Part shown: piece after piece, positions 38,065 through 50,530 of the stretch
How positions within the stretch are numbered: position 1 is the first letter of the stretch
Layout of the letters: every line of letters begins with the position of its first letter
Assembly: GCF_043641665.1 (NCBI RefSeq)
Contig: NC_092203.1
Location: 8,347,067-8,411,066, forward strand
Source of the DNA: Enoplosus armatus
Taxonomy: Eukaryota; Chordata; Actinopteri; Centrarchiformes; Enoplosidae
Length of the DNA stretch: 64,000 bases
Direction: 5' to 3'
Program-made: the position numbers and the translations under genes
Notes under the pieces: model-generated
Database searches by the model: none
What the model was told of the DNA's origin: nothing
The model's input: only the letters and a program-made list of their open reading frames with translations

Positions 38065-41000
38065 ATGGATATTTTTGGAGGTGCTCCTCGTCTTTTGGGC
38101 TACCCACGCCCTGTGGTAGCACTGTGTGGCACAGATGCCACACTGAGGTGCCAGATTGATGGGGACCCTCATCCTGATGTGATCTGGGAGCGTAAAAACG
38201 TCCAGATCTTGTCTGATGGACACTACAAGCTCTTTGAGGATGGAAAAGCTTACCTGCTGACCATTACTGGAGTGACCCTGCAGGACGCTGGCCAGTATAT
38301 CTGCAAGGCCAAAAATAGCATAGGTGAAACTTATGCAGCAGCCTCCCTCAAAGTGGAAGGAGAGGCCCAGCCACAGGAAGGGGGACAAAGGCAATTAGGG
38401 GTCAATGGTGTGAAGCAACCAATGAAAGAACATGGAGAAATCGAAGGACACCTAAATGGCCATTGCACAGTACAAAATGGTGAACACAGGAGAGAAAATG
38501 GAGAGGGGTTGAATGGAGAGCACAAGTGGAACAGCAAGTTTAGTGAGAAACGAGAAGAGGTTGATTTAACATCTGATGATAAACCGCGATTCCTCATCAA
38601 GCCCCTCTCGCTGCGCGTGGATCGGGGAGAAGATGCCGCCTTCTCCTGCAAAATCTGGGGCACTCCTCTGCCCGAGGTAACATGGGCGAAAGACGGGAAG
38701 AAGCTGAATGACATCTTCGAGAGTACACACTTCAGCGTGAGCAATCAAGATGGCGGCTGGTTCCAGCTCAAGATCTACAGGACCCGCATGCCAGACAAAG
38801 GTGTCTACACCTGCAAAGCCATCAACTGTCATGGTGAGGCCTTGGCCGGTGCTGTCCTTCTGGTCGAGCCCGTACCAGACCGAGAGGAGAGTAAAATGTC
38901 CTCTAATGGTCACACTACAAGCCAGTGGTCACCGAAGCACAGAGGCGGGAGGCTCAGTTTGTCGAGGGTTACAGAGGAGCTACCTGTCAGTGCTTCTAAA
39001 GCCAAGAAGTTTGCAGTGGCGGAGGGGAAACACGCCAAGTTTCGCTGCTTTGTGACGGGGAAGCCCAAGCCAGAGATCATTTGGAAGAAAGATGGGGTTC
39101 CTCTAGAGCCCGGGAGGCGTCACCTCATATTTGAGGACAGAGAGGGTTACTACACGCTGAAGGTTCTGTACTGTAAAGTGCAGGATACAGGACTGTATGT
39201 GTGTGCAGCATCAAATGCTCTTGGAAACACCCTCAGCGCCGTTCACCTGTCCGTCAAAGGTAGGAGACACCCTGCTTTCAGAAAATCTTCATTTCCTGCA
39301 ATTCTAGCAAAACTAGATTCAAACCTTTAAAATGGTATATATTATTGATAGATGGATGGAACACCAATACAAATATAATTAACAACAAAAAATCATTACG
39401 AAAAATCTGAAGTGAATATCTAAAATGTGTCAACAGCTCAAAAATTCAAACTTATAATGAAAGATGCTGAAGAAAAGGCATGCCAACAACAGAGCAAAGA
39501 GCAAATAACACAACACATTTCAAAAGATTCTGTGCCAGCATCATTCTTGCCATTGTAAGTGAATATTTTAAAGAAACAAGTAATGGTCCAAATGCATGAA
39601 TCATTGTGTCACTGATGCATCCAACCACATAGATAAAACATAAGGGCATAAGCTGCACTTGTGCTGGCTGATTGCTTTGTGTGCATCGTTGAAATGCATG
39701 GCATCACCTTTTAAAGTGGCTAATTATTTTGTCCTAATCCCTTCATAATGGGCAGATAATTCTCAGGGTCACATACCCTTTCATATGCCCGTCCTGCACT
39801 GTGCCAGCTGCTTCTATCATAAGAGTCAGTTCAGTCTTGAGGTCAACATGTCAGTCCATAATATACAGATAATATGGAGTGGCATTACAGCAACTGAGCA
39901 GTAAAGTATTCAGTGATGGCGCCAGAGAACTGAAAGAGTTTGTACTAAAATGAAAACAATGTGTAAACTGAAATCGTTTGGAAGTGGATTGGAATAAAAT
40001 ACAGGTTATCATCTGAGGCAATGAACAGCTTTGTGTTTTAATAATCCCCATAAATCTTTGTAAGAGTCTGAACATATATATACATTTATTTTTGTCAATT
40101 TAAGCCATGACAACTATAGTATAAGTATACTCATCATGTTACTACAATTACTATAACTAGCCTAAATCTAAAGACTCATCCACTTTTTAAGTTAAAAAAA
40201 TCTACACTTCTTATCAACATACCTATTTCCCTCGTTCTTCAGGCCCAGCTGTGCGGTTCAGGCGTCCATTAAAAGACGTAGAGGTGAGGGAGAGGGATGT
40301 TGCTGTGCTGGAGTGTGAGGTACCCGATGAGTCGGTCCCATCTGCCTGGTACCTGGAGGACCAGCGGCTGATGCCCAGCAGTAAATACGGGATGGAGCAG
40401 AAAGGAACCAAACGAAGACTGACCATCCATGATGTTGGCACAGATGACGATGGAGTGTATCTCTGTGAGATGCCAGATGGAGCAAAGAGCATTGCAGAGC
40501 TATCAGTTAAAGGTACGTTGTTCTGAATGTGGGTATGTAATATTTTAGATTTGTGAACTAAAGGTCATTCATAAAGTACGATAAGACAGGGTAACACTTT
40601 ACATGTGTAGATGAGTTGCTACATTTTAAAACATGATTATACACAGCTGCAGTTACTTTTAAGCTTACCTTAAATCATTATTGCTTTAGAAATGTATCAG
40701 CTTGATGTGAAGTTGTAAATAAACAACAGAGCGGAGCTGATGAGCACAAGTAGAACATAAAATTAAAAAAAAAAAGTTCTACTATGCAAATGAATCTAAA
40801 TAAAATCATTGTTCTACTTAAAGGTACTATTGTTCGTAAACTTCCCCGGAAGCTGGAGGTCCTGGAGGGTGAGAACGCTGTGTTCTGCGTGGAGGTGGAG
40901 AATGACGACATGGAGATCCACTGGTTCAAAGACGGTTTGAAGCTACACGAGACTCACCAGACAATCCTGAAATCTTTTGGCAAAACTCACATTCTGGTCT

Positions 41001-44000
41001 TTGTCAACGTGGCCTATCAAGACTCAGGGGTAGTGACCTTTGTCGCAGGAAGATCCAAGACCTCATCACGTCTCAAGGTCAAAGGTACACTAAAGTTAGA
41101 CTCCATGGTGCATTCGAAAGAATTTAGAGTTTATATTGACATAATCGTTCATACCTATATATTCTTTGTCCTTTCCCTCTTTTAGCCACAAGACATTGTC
41201 CTCCTATCTGCCCTGTGGGCGTCAAAATGGACGTGGATCGACCCAACAGCGCCCTGCTCACCTGGGTTCCTGCTCCCAACAGCCAGACCTCCACCCGATC
41301 CATCTTTGTTGTGGAGAGACAGGAAGTGGGCTCCCAAGAGTGGCAGAAGTGTTTCACCTCAGAGACCACCACTTCAGCAGAGGTTGGTGGCGACAGCGTG
41401 CCGTGCGAAGGCAACTACCGGTTCCGTGTCTGTTGCATCAACAAGTATGGGCGAAGCGGCCATGTGGAGTTTCCCAAAGCTGTCCATTTGGGTAAGGAAT
41501 TTAATGTGAAGTAGAATTGTGTCATTCTATGTGTTTCATTGTAAATCTGATCTGATTGAGGAATGTAACATTGCCAAATTGATCTATCTTCACTTTCTCC
41601 TAACATAGTAAATAGAACCTGGCCAATATATCACTCGTAATTCTACTTTTTCCATTTTCCAGTTCCTGGGCCCAAGATTCACAGTTGCCTCAAAGGCTGT
41701 GAGGTTGTGGAAGGAGAAGACGCTCACTTCTCCATCGAATTGTCTGCCACAATGGTGGGAACCTGGTTTCTGAATAGTGCTCAATTGCAGCATGGCGGAC
41801 GATATTCAATACAACAGTCCCAAACACAGCACTCGTTGGTTATCCATGAAACTTGCACTACAGAGGACACAGCAGAAGTTACGTTCATAGCCAACGGAGT
41901 CCGGGATTCAGCTGTGCTCAAGGTTAAACGTAGGTGCAAAAATCAGTTATTTCTGTTAAATTCAGCATGTGATGGATGCATTTCTTTGGAGTTTCTTTAT
42001 TTTTTGTGTTTATTTCTTTACAGCTGCTGTGATAAAATTCAGTCCTCTGTCAGACTTAGACACCAATAAGAGGGTGGACACTGGTCACGCCATTGTACTC
42101 TACTGTGAAATCTCCCACCCCGTCGCGAAAGTGTCCTGGTTCAAAGATGGCAAGGAGCTCCAGGTGACCGATGACCTCAACATCCAATCAGATGGGAACA
42201 TGAGAAGGATTGTGATTCATTCAGCTGATGCATCTCACTCTGGAGTTTATACATGTGAAACTTCAGGAGATGTCATAAAATTCAACGTAGAGGTTGCAGG
42301 TAAAAGGTTTTTGAAAAGCTCATACATTTAAGGCCTTTGGACGTATTTAAGAACTGTTGCTTATTCATAGTTTATCCATGTTTGGTTTTGTGATTTAACC
42401 AAATTGTAGTAAGAATATTTCTAATTTTAAAAAGGTAAATTCATCCTCTAGTTCCTTGTGTTCCAGCTGTTGACATCCATCCCTCCTGTTTTTTCAGGTC
42501 CTCCTGTGGAGTTCAGTCCAGTCCCAGAGGAGGAGCTCCATAAGAGCAGCATGGAGCTGGACCCTGTGGTGCTGCTCTCCCATGTCTCCAGAGACGATGC
42601 TGAAGTCGTGTGGTAAGACGATGAGGAGTGAATTCCTGTTATTCTGCTTTTTTAAGTGGGTTTTTTTTTTCACATGTAGTACCACTGATCATTGAGAGGC
42701 TTGAAATGGTAAATTATATGAAAAGGATAATTTGTTTATTTTAATTATTAACTATTGAATCAGACTTTGTGTTTTGGTTCGATTCTCATATCTGAACATG
42801 GATATTCTACAAAGCCTGATTTTTGAGTTAATTGTGCTTGTGTCGCAAATTTCAGGTGTGCAATTGCTCCATAACCTACTGTATCATAAGCTTAACTTGA
42901 GGTTGTTCTACTTGGATGTTTCTTGCTTTACAGGTTTGAGTTTTATTATTTTGCATCTAGTTTGTTATCTGAGACCCTGAGTTTTACAGTTATCTTTGTC
43001 TGATTTGGTGTGTCCCAGGTATAAGGACGGCTGTGAGATCCAGCCCAGTGACAACATCACTCTGCAGGCAGAGGGAACCATGAGAAGGCTGATAATCCGC
43101 TCTGCAGAAACCTCAGATGCTGGCAGCTACACCTGCCAGGCAGGAAACAACAGCATGGAGTTCACTGTCAATGTCAGAGGTACAGGGACCTTTCTGACTC
43201 TAGTGTCCAAGTAGGGACACAAAGATTTGATCGTGAACAGATGTGCATCTCTCTTAATTCATGGAAATTGATGAGATTAAAGGTACTATTTTTACACTCT
43301 GACTTCACTCTGTTTCCTCTTACTACAAACACAGAGCCTCCAGTGATGATTGTGGAGCCTAAGGATGATATTGTGATGGAGAGCTATATCTCAGAGGAGA
43401 TCCGCCTGCAGTGCGAGTTGTCTCGTTCAAGTGGGAAGGTGCGATGGTCCAAGGATGGTCAGGTGGTGGAGGAAAGGGACAATGTCCAGCTGATATCTGA
43501 AGGTCCTTACAGGAGGTTGACCATCCTCAATGGCTCAGTGGAGGATTGTGGAGAGTATGTGTGTGAAACAGACGGAGACTCTGTCTTTTTCCAGCTTATT
43601 GTCAAAGGTAAGCCTGAAATTTACCTCAGTGCTTACACATTTCTGATTATACCGTACATCTTATATAAATGTGTGGAATCTCTAAAGTATTTAAAAAGTT
43701 ACATTTAACTATCGTCCCCCTGCAACAGAGCCACCAGTAAGAATCGTTTCCCCCAGTGAATCAGAGTTGGAACTGACCCATTTGTCCTCTGAGAGGTTGG
43801 AGCTCAGCTGTGAGATCTCCCAGGTGGACGCCCCTGTCCGGTGGTACAGAGACAGCCTGGAGGTAGAGGAGGGTCCTAACTTGATCCTAGAGGTGGATGG
43901 GGCCCAACGCCGCCTGGTTATACCCATAACCACTGTGGACGACACAGGGGAGTATATATGTGACACTGAAGATGACTCTGTGGCCTTCCTGGTGACAATT

Positions 44001-47000
44001 ACAGGTAAGAATGAAGACATAAGAGCAACTATTTAACATCATGTTAAATGGGTACTCAATAAATAAATACATAATTTGGATATAATTTCTATCATGTGTG
44101 ACTCTTTCCTTTTAAATTACTTTATTCCTACTTTTCATTTAGAGCCACCAGTGACACTTACTCGTCCCAAAAACACGCCTGACAAACTGGAGAGTTTTGC
44201 CGGCAAACCAATTGTGCTGGAGATCGAGGTGTCCCGGCCAAGTGCAGAAGTCAAGTGGTGGCTAAATGGCAGAGAAATAGAGGAGAGCAGTAATGTCACC
44301 ATCACAAAGGACGGACTCAACCATTGTCTGACCATCCACTCTCCAACCCCAGAGGATTCTGGGAAATACACTTGTGACGCTGTTGATGATAAAATTGATA
44401 TCCAGGTCAACGTTTCAGGTAAGAAGCAATGTCAGTTCAGCTTTGCAGATGATTTCTGTCTCAAAATGCAATTTTAAAGACCACCATAATGTCAAATTGA
44501 GAGTCAATATGTACTTCTGCATCATCAGAGCCTAAAGTGAAGATCCTAAGAAAGTCAGAGATTAAGACAAATCTTAAATCCCTGATTTCTGATGACATTG
44601 TGCTGGAGTGTGAGCTCTCCAGAGCAAATGCTGTCTCCAAATGGTACAAGGAAAACTGTCGGGTTCAGGGTGATGAAAGGTTCTGCGAAGAGGAAGAAGG
44701 CGCTTTCCGCTCACTGGTCATCCTCAATGCTGAACTCGGAGACTCAGGAGAGTACTTTCTGGATGCCGGAGATGACAATATCAGCTTCCAGGTCACAGTA
44801 GAAGGTAGAATTAATTTTGTGAATTTTATCTATTAAATGATTTGGTTTATAAACTGTTTAATAAATCATCTGTCCTCTTGGCCTTAGAGCCTCCAGTGAC
44901 AATCGTGGGCAACTCAAATGACCCTGACTACCAAGAGATGGTGGCAGGGGATGACCTGATTCTCGCCTGTGAACTGTCCCGTGCCAATGCCCCTGTCCAG
45001 TGGTACTGCAATGACAGTCTGCTTACCAGTGACTCCCGTACCTACATTGAGAGCTATGGCACTCTGAGGAAAATTATCATCTCAAATGTCCAGCCCTCAG
45101 ATTCTGGGAAATACGTGTGTGATGCTGTGGACGACAAGATGATCAGCGTTGTCAGGATTCAAGGTAAGAACTTACAGTGATGTCTCCAGAGATATGATTA
45201 TCTATATGATCACAAGATTATCTAATATTTGGTTCTCTTTCCTTTTCCATCAAAGAGCCTCCAGTTACGTTCGTGAACAAGAAGGATGACATTGTCATAA
45301 CTGGTTACGAAGCAGAGAGCGTGACCTTGACGAGCTACGTGTCCAAGGAAAGCGCTCTAGTGCGTTGGCTGAAAGACTGGACGCCTCTTGAAGGCGAACG
45401 TTTCCGAGCACTCACAGAAGGCCATGAGCGCACCCTAACCATTGAGCCTCTGAGGCGCTCTGATGCTGGAGAGTACACTTGCGATGTCAACACGGACCAG
45501 ATCCACTTCAGCTTGCTGGTGAAAGGTCATAATTTCAGTTTCATATTGTCATCCAATAACATTTTCAAACACTTCAGTTTGGACTGAAAAGCCATATTTT
45601 TTGCATCACAGAAATGAGAATCAAGTTTTTGAGGCCACTCCGAGACACTGTGGCCCATGCTGACGGTATGGTGACCCTTTGCTGTGAGGTGTGTAAGCCA
45701 AAAGCAGATGTCCAGTGGCTAAAGAATGGTGTGGAGGTGGTTCCGAGCAGGAGGTTCTCCATTCGGGCAGATGGAGTTGAGCGAAGCTTGACCATCCACC
45801 GTTTAACCAGAGAGGATGCTGGGGAGTACATCTGTGAGTCCCGAGATGACCGGACTGTGGCAACGCTGAAAGTAGAGAGTAAGTATCTCAGTAACTCAGA
45901 TTTTCTGTCTTTTCTTAAATGAGGTAGCAGGTTCATGAACTTTCTTATGTCTCTTCAGTGCCTCGAGTGGTGGAGTTCCTTACAGAGCTCCACAACACCA
46001 CTGTGCTTGAAGGAGAAGATGCCATCTTCAAGTGTGTGGTTTCCCCTGAGGATATCCAGTTGGTCTGGCTCATGGACAATGAGGCTATCGCCCTGGGCGA
46101 TCGATTCCAGACAAACCAGAACGGCCTGTGCCACACCTTGGTAATCAAAAAGTGCCAGATGTTGGACTGTTCGAAGATTACAGCAGAGGCCGAGGGACAA
46201 ATGAGCAAAGCCAGCCTCAAAGTCCAGGGTAAGACAATTGACAGAGGATACGGTGTCTTACCATAATTACAAGCAGTTTGTGTAACCTTTATTTTTGTCT
46301 CTCCTCATTATGTTCAGAGGCTCAGGTCATGTTTACTAAGAAAATGGAGGCTGTCATGGCAGAAGAGTTTGGCAACGCCTTCTTGGAGACAGAGATCAGC
46401 CTTGAGATGGGAGAGGTCCAATGGATGAGGCAAGGGGTGGTCATCCAGCCTGGTCCCCGACACATGCTGGCCCAGAACGGCCGTAAACGCAGTCTTACCA
46501 TCTACAACCTGACTCTGTCAGACCGGGGAACCTATCGCTGTGAGACCCTGCATGACCGGGCGCAGGTCAAGCTCAATGTTGAACGTAAGTGGTCTGAGAT
46601 GGGGTGTGGATAACATGTTGCCAGATATTTAGACATGAATAGTGTACAAGCTGAAGATTCCCTTCATTTTTAGGGTTTTCTCTAACTCATAGACTTGCAC
46701 ATTTACAGGCACAAACATCCCATAATCTCCCTCTGCTATACAGTACATTCCTTAATGACATTAAATACATTTCTGTGTCAGAACCAGGTTCTGGGGATAA
46801 ACCTCTGACCCAACCTGAACCCACATAAACATTCGGTTTGCAACTAATGATTATATCCAAACAGAACATTACAGTAAGCAGAAATTATTCAGGAGTCAGT
46901 ATAGTGTATTGTGACTCTGATGGGTTTTGGGCAACCAAAGAACAGCTCATATTGTAGGTGTCTTTCACAGTATGTCACATTGCAAAAAGATACTAAGAAT

Positions 47001-50000
47001 AGCAGGGCTAGACTAGTGCAAGTGTTAAAAGGTTTTTGAAACACAGCCATGCTGTTATACAGCAGTGTACTGATTGACACTGTGGCAATGGACTATGGAG
47101 CTCCTGTAGGTGTTTTTGTAATGCAACAAACTGAGCTGGGTCTATATTTGAACAACCTTTTGTTGTCCTTGAAACACAGTATTCTTTCAATGTACAGTGA
47201 AAGTGATAGCTATGCCTTAAAGATGTGTGATTATATTTCAAAAGCAAAATATTTTATTTTTTTCCAGGATTTAGGAATTATTCTTGACACATATCTTTTC
47301 TGAATATCTGGAAGGTATCACTTAATACTAATACCATACCTAGGCAAAAGTACATTATTGTATGTATTTATAAAACACCCTCCTCCCTCATCTCTTCAAT
47401 CCAGCCCGTAAAATCTCCATCCGTAAAGGCCTAACTGATCAAGAAACCTTTGAACGAGAGACCGCCTCCTTTGAGGTGGAGCTCTCCCACACAGATGTGG
47501 AGGGAATTTGGCAGAAGGACGGCATCAGGGTGAAACCAAACAACCAGTGGCGGGTGAGCACCAATGGGCTAGTCCACGGCCTCACCCTGTCCAACCTCAC
47601 CCTGGAGGACACAGGCACTATCGTCTTCTCAGCTGAAGGGGTGCGCAACACTGCCAGGCTCACTGTCAAAGGTAAATACGGGCCTGTGGAGGTCAGTGGG
47701 CGCAGACCTTAAGAGAGTCATGAATCTCATTTTGGAACACTCCAAAATGTATTAACTATGTTGACTGACAGATTGTGATGCTGATATAATTAGCTTATAG
47801 TTAGTTTTAATTAATTCTGGACTCACATAGATTTTGGGAGTATAGACAGAGAAATATAACCAGATGAGTGATTAATTCATTAGGTTGTTGATTTCGTGGT
47901 TCATTGACTTATTGATTGGATTTGCTAAAATTACAGAGACTCCGGTCTCTATCTTGAGAATGCCAGCTGATGTCCGTGTGGAGGAGGAATGTCCCGCCAC
48001 TCTGGAGTGTGAATTCTCCAGACAAAACATCGAAGTCAGATGGCTTAAGGTAAAACAAACCAATGAATGCCCTCAGTGCTGTTGACTATGTTTTGGCTCA
48101 TTGTAGAGCATCATGTTTTAAGACTCATGAGGAATACCTCTGTCCTTATGCAAATCAGAACGGGACGGAGCTGAAGCCAGGGAAGAACTGTCGGATCTAC
48201 TCCATGGGCCGGAAGCGGTTCTGTCAGATCATGCAGTGCTCCCCGGCTGACTCTGGCACCTACACATGTGACACAGGGGAAATCAACACTTCCTGCTCGC
48301 TGGAAGTCTATGGTAAGTGTCTGAACAGGAGCCGCTGCAACACACATCACATTAAATGTTGAAAGTTTGCACATAAAAATGCTGATATTTATGATTTCAG
48401 GGCTCCTCAAAGCTGTATGTGTGTGCACACGCTGAAACAGTGTGTTGAGCTTATTACATATCTCCACCTAGAGGCTGTAATGAGAGTGGTGTATTGAAAC
48501 AGCCTAATGTGTCAACAAATGAAAGAAAGATGCTTATAATTTATTATCTAAATTTCTTTACTAACCTCACAGAGCACAAGTTGGAGATAGTGAAGAATCT
48601 GGAGGACCTTTACATTCAGGAGGACCAGAATGCTGTCTTCATGTGTGAGGTTTCTCTGGAGGATGTCACTGGAGAGTGGTTCAAAGACGGCCACAAGATC
48701 CGGCCCACTAGCACCATCAAGATCCGCACTGAAGGTCAGAAAAGGAGGGGGTTGATTAATGATTCTTAAAAGATGGAGAAATAAATTAAACACACACAAT
48801 ACATTTGATTGCCTAAATAGCACCCAGTTCATAAACAAATGTACCAAAGTTATATTACTGTTGTACTGAATGTCTAGAGGTGAAAGTGACAGTAAAACAG
48901 CAGACGTTTTCCTCAGTGTGCAAGCTGTAAATAGGCAGGTGGAATCAGGTGCAAACAATTTAAATTAATGGGCACACATTTCAAAGGAAAAGGTCACAGT
49001 ATAAAGACTTAGAAATACAGAAGGTCAGCATCACATGTCATAAGATAATAATAAAAACACATTAAAATAAAAGTAGGAAAATGTGAAATGTGACTTTTTT
49101 TTTTACAGTGAACAAAAAACTGCTACTAAGCAAGTGACACTAGTGTGTAGGGGGGCCTCTGGTGGACAAAGATATATACTGGATAAAGAGAAGCAAAACA
49201 TGCAGATTGGTGAAAATTTTACTTAAGTGTTTTAATAAGGTGTTGGACCACCACAAGAACAATGTAGCCAGATTCTATAAGTTTGTTGTTCTCCTTTAGG
49301 GACCAAACACTTCCTACTGATGTGTAACGTCAATGCTGAAGATACTGGGGACATCCGCTTTGTAGCCAGGGATATTGAATCTACAGCTTACCTTGAAGTA
49401 GAAGGTAAGTCCATTTTTACATTTAGAATATCTTACTTGTTTTTTTTGTTTGCAAAAATGTTCCATACCAAATCTCAAACGTTTTCCTCTCACATTAGAA
49501 CTCCCTGTTTCCATTGTAAAACCCCTGCGAGATCGAACAGCCCTGGAGAAACACCGCGTGATCCTTGAATGCACCGTTTCCTCGCCTCGCTGCAGTGCCA
49601 CCTGGTATAAGGGCAGGGAGGAGCTGGTTCCCTCAGATCGAGTGGAGATCCTGGCTGACGGCTGCTCCCTTAAACTGGTGATCCAGCAGGTGACTGTGGA
49701 AGATGAGGGCACCTACAGCATCGAGGTTGGGGAGCACACATCCAAAGCCAAACTGATGGTGGAAGGTAAGTTGAGTGAGCTAAGGACAAAACTACTAAGT
49801 GTTATTTGTTTTTAGCAATATGAATGGGTAAAAAAACTTTTCTTTTCCCCCTCATATCATGATAATACTTCTTTCTCTCTGTGCTGCTGCAGCTCAAGCC
49901 CTTGTTATGGTCAAAGAGCTGGAGGATGATGAGGTAACTGAGCCTGAGCCTGCATCTTTCCAGTGTGAGGTGTCTGTTGCCATCAGCAAGCCTCCCATTT

Positions 50001-50170
50001 GGACTCTGAACGGAGAGACCCTTCAGTCGGGTCCCTCTGTCCGGCTGGAAAACCACGGGACGGTCCACAAACTGACCCTGAAAAACACCAGCGTGGACAT
50101 GAGCGGGGTGGTGAAGTTTACCATGGGCAAGGCCAAGAGCAGTGCCACACTCAGTGTAATGGAAAAGTAG
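38065..50170 (+). CDS. obsl1: obscurin-like protein 1
   Basis: A cytoskeletal adaptor of the obscurin/titin family made almost entirely of immunoglobulin I-set domains. In mammals the N-terminal Ig1 binds titin M10 and Ig3 binds myomesin at the sarcomeric M-band. The protein also acts with CUL7 and CCDC8 (3M growth pathway). Twenty-four exons give 2,215 residues: Ig1 (about 8-98), a polar linker (99-171), Ig2 (172-268), Ig3 (311-398), Ig4-Ig5 (399-575), one fibronectin type III domain (576-677), and Ig6-Ig22 (678-2215). The start is the ATG at 38,065 (A at -3, G at +4), the first ATG in the exon, giving MDIFGGAPR... There is no kinase or RhoGEF domain, so it is obsl1 and not obscurin. The human protein is shorter (about 1,900 residues). 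The stop is TAG at 50,168-50,170. Which teleost obsl1 copy it is cannot be decided here. Confidence 0.95.
39260..40242 (+). other. obsl1 intron
   Basis: The longest obsl1 coding intron (983 nt), after the three-Ig first exon. No repeat or ORF of note. Confidence 0.8.
41186..41491 (+). other. obsl1: fibronectin type III domain exon of obsl1
   Basis: This 306-nt exon encodes the only non-Ig module. It opens with PPICPVGVKMDVDRPNSALL and holds TW, a YRFRV-type F strand and a YGRSG turn, as in FnIII folds. Its position after Ig5 matches mammalian OBSL1 and helps fix the gene identity. Confidence 0.9.
46585..47404 (+). other. obsl1 intron
   Basis: An 820-nt intron between Ig17 and Ig18. Nothing recognisable inside. 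Confidence 0.8.
48735..49299 (+). other. obsl1 intron splitting Ig20
   Basis: A 565-nt intron inside the Ig20 domain, with the donor GTCAGA (weaker than consensus) at 48,735. Joining to 49,300 restores a full Ig domain in frame. Confidence 0.75.
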
Positions 50171-50475
50171 AGGAAGAGCGAGAAAAGCAAGTGACTCTGA
50201 GAGAAAGACAGAAAGAAACTGACTGTGAATATTGGGAATTGCTCGTCACCTAAAACATTTCAGCATCCACGTGTCATGTTTGGATGGCCTGCATTTCCCT
50301 GATCTGAGTATTTCATATTGAGGGTATTCAGTTAAATTATACAGACTGAGCATTTCAATCCAGAGGCATGTTACTTCAGTCAAGTTTTTCCTTTTTTTGT
50401 ACAATGTAGATTATATTTATTTGACTGATTTATAATTGACTTAACATTCTTGTATTCTGATTAAAATTACCCCCA

Positions 50476-50481
50476 AATAAA
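50476..50481 (+). terminator. obsl1: polyadenylation signal of obsl1
   Basis: AATAAA 306 nt after the stop codon, followed by GT-rich sequence (about 50,495-50,530). This predicts a short 3' UTR ending near 50,500. Confidence 0.6.
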
Positions 50482-50530
50482 ACACAAAGTAACAGTGGTT
50501 ATTGGTAATGTGGTAATTACATGGTGTCAA

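Larger units (their letters stand above)
38065..50170 (+). other. obsl1: exon map of obsl1 (24 coding exons)
   Basis: Coding exons: 38065-39259, 40243-40512, 40824-41084, 41186-41491, 41663-41929, 42024-42299, 42498-42612, 43019-43179, 43335-43607, 43729-44004, 44143-44418, 44529-44804, 44888-45163, 45256-45525, 45612-45878, 45959-46228, 46318-46584, 47405-47671, 47937-48049, 48159-48312, 48573-48734, 49300-49404, 49499-49765, 49893-50170. All introns are GT-AG. Nearly every exon is one Ig domain of 261-276 nt with phase-1 ends. Three domains are split by an internal intron: Ig8 (after the conserved Trp, phase 2), Ig19 (phase 0) and Ig20 (phase 1). The sum is 6,648 nt, exactly 2,216 codons with the stop. 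Confidence 0.9.
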
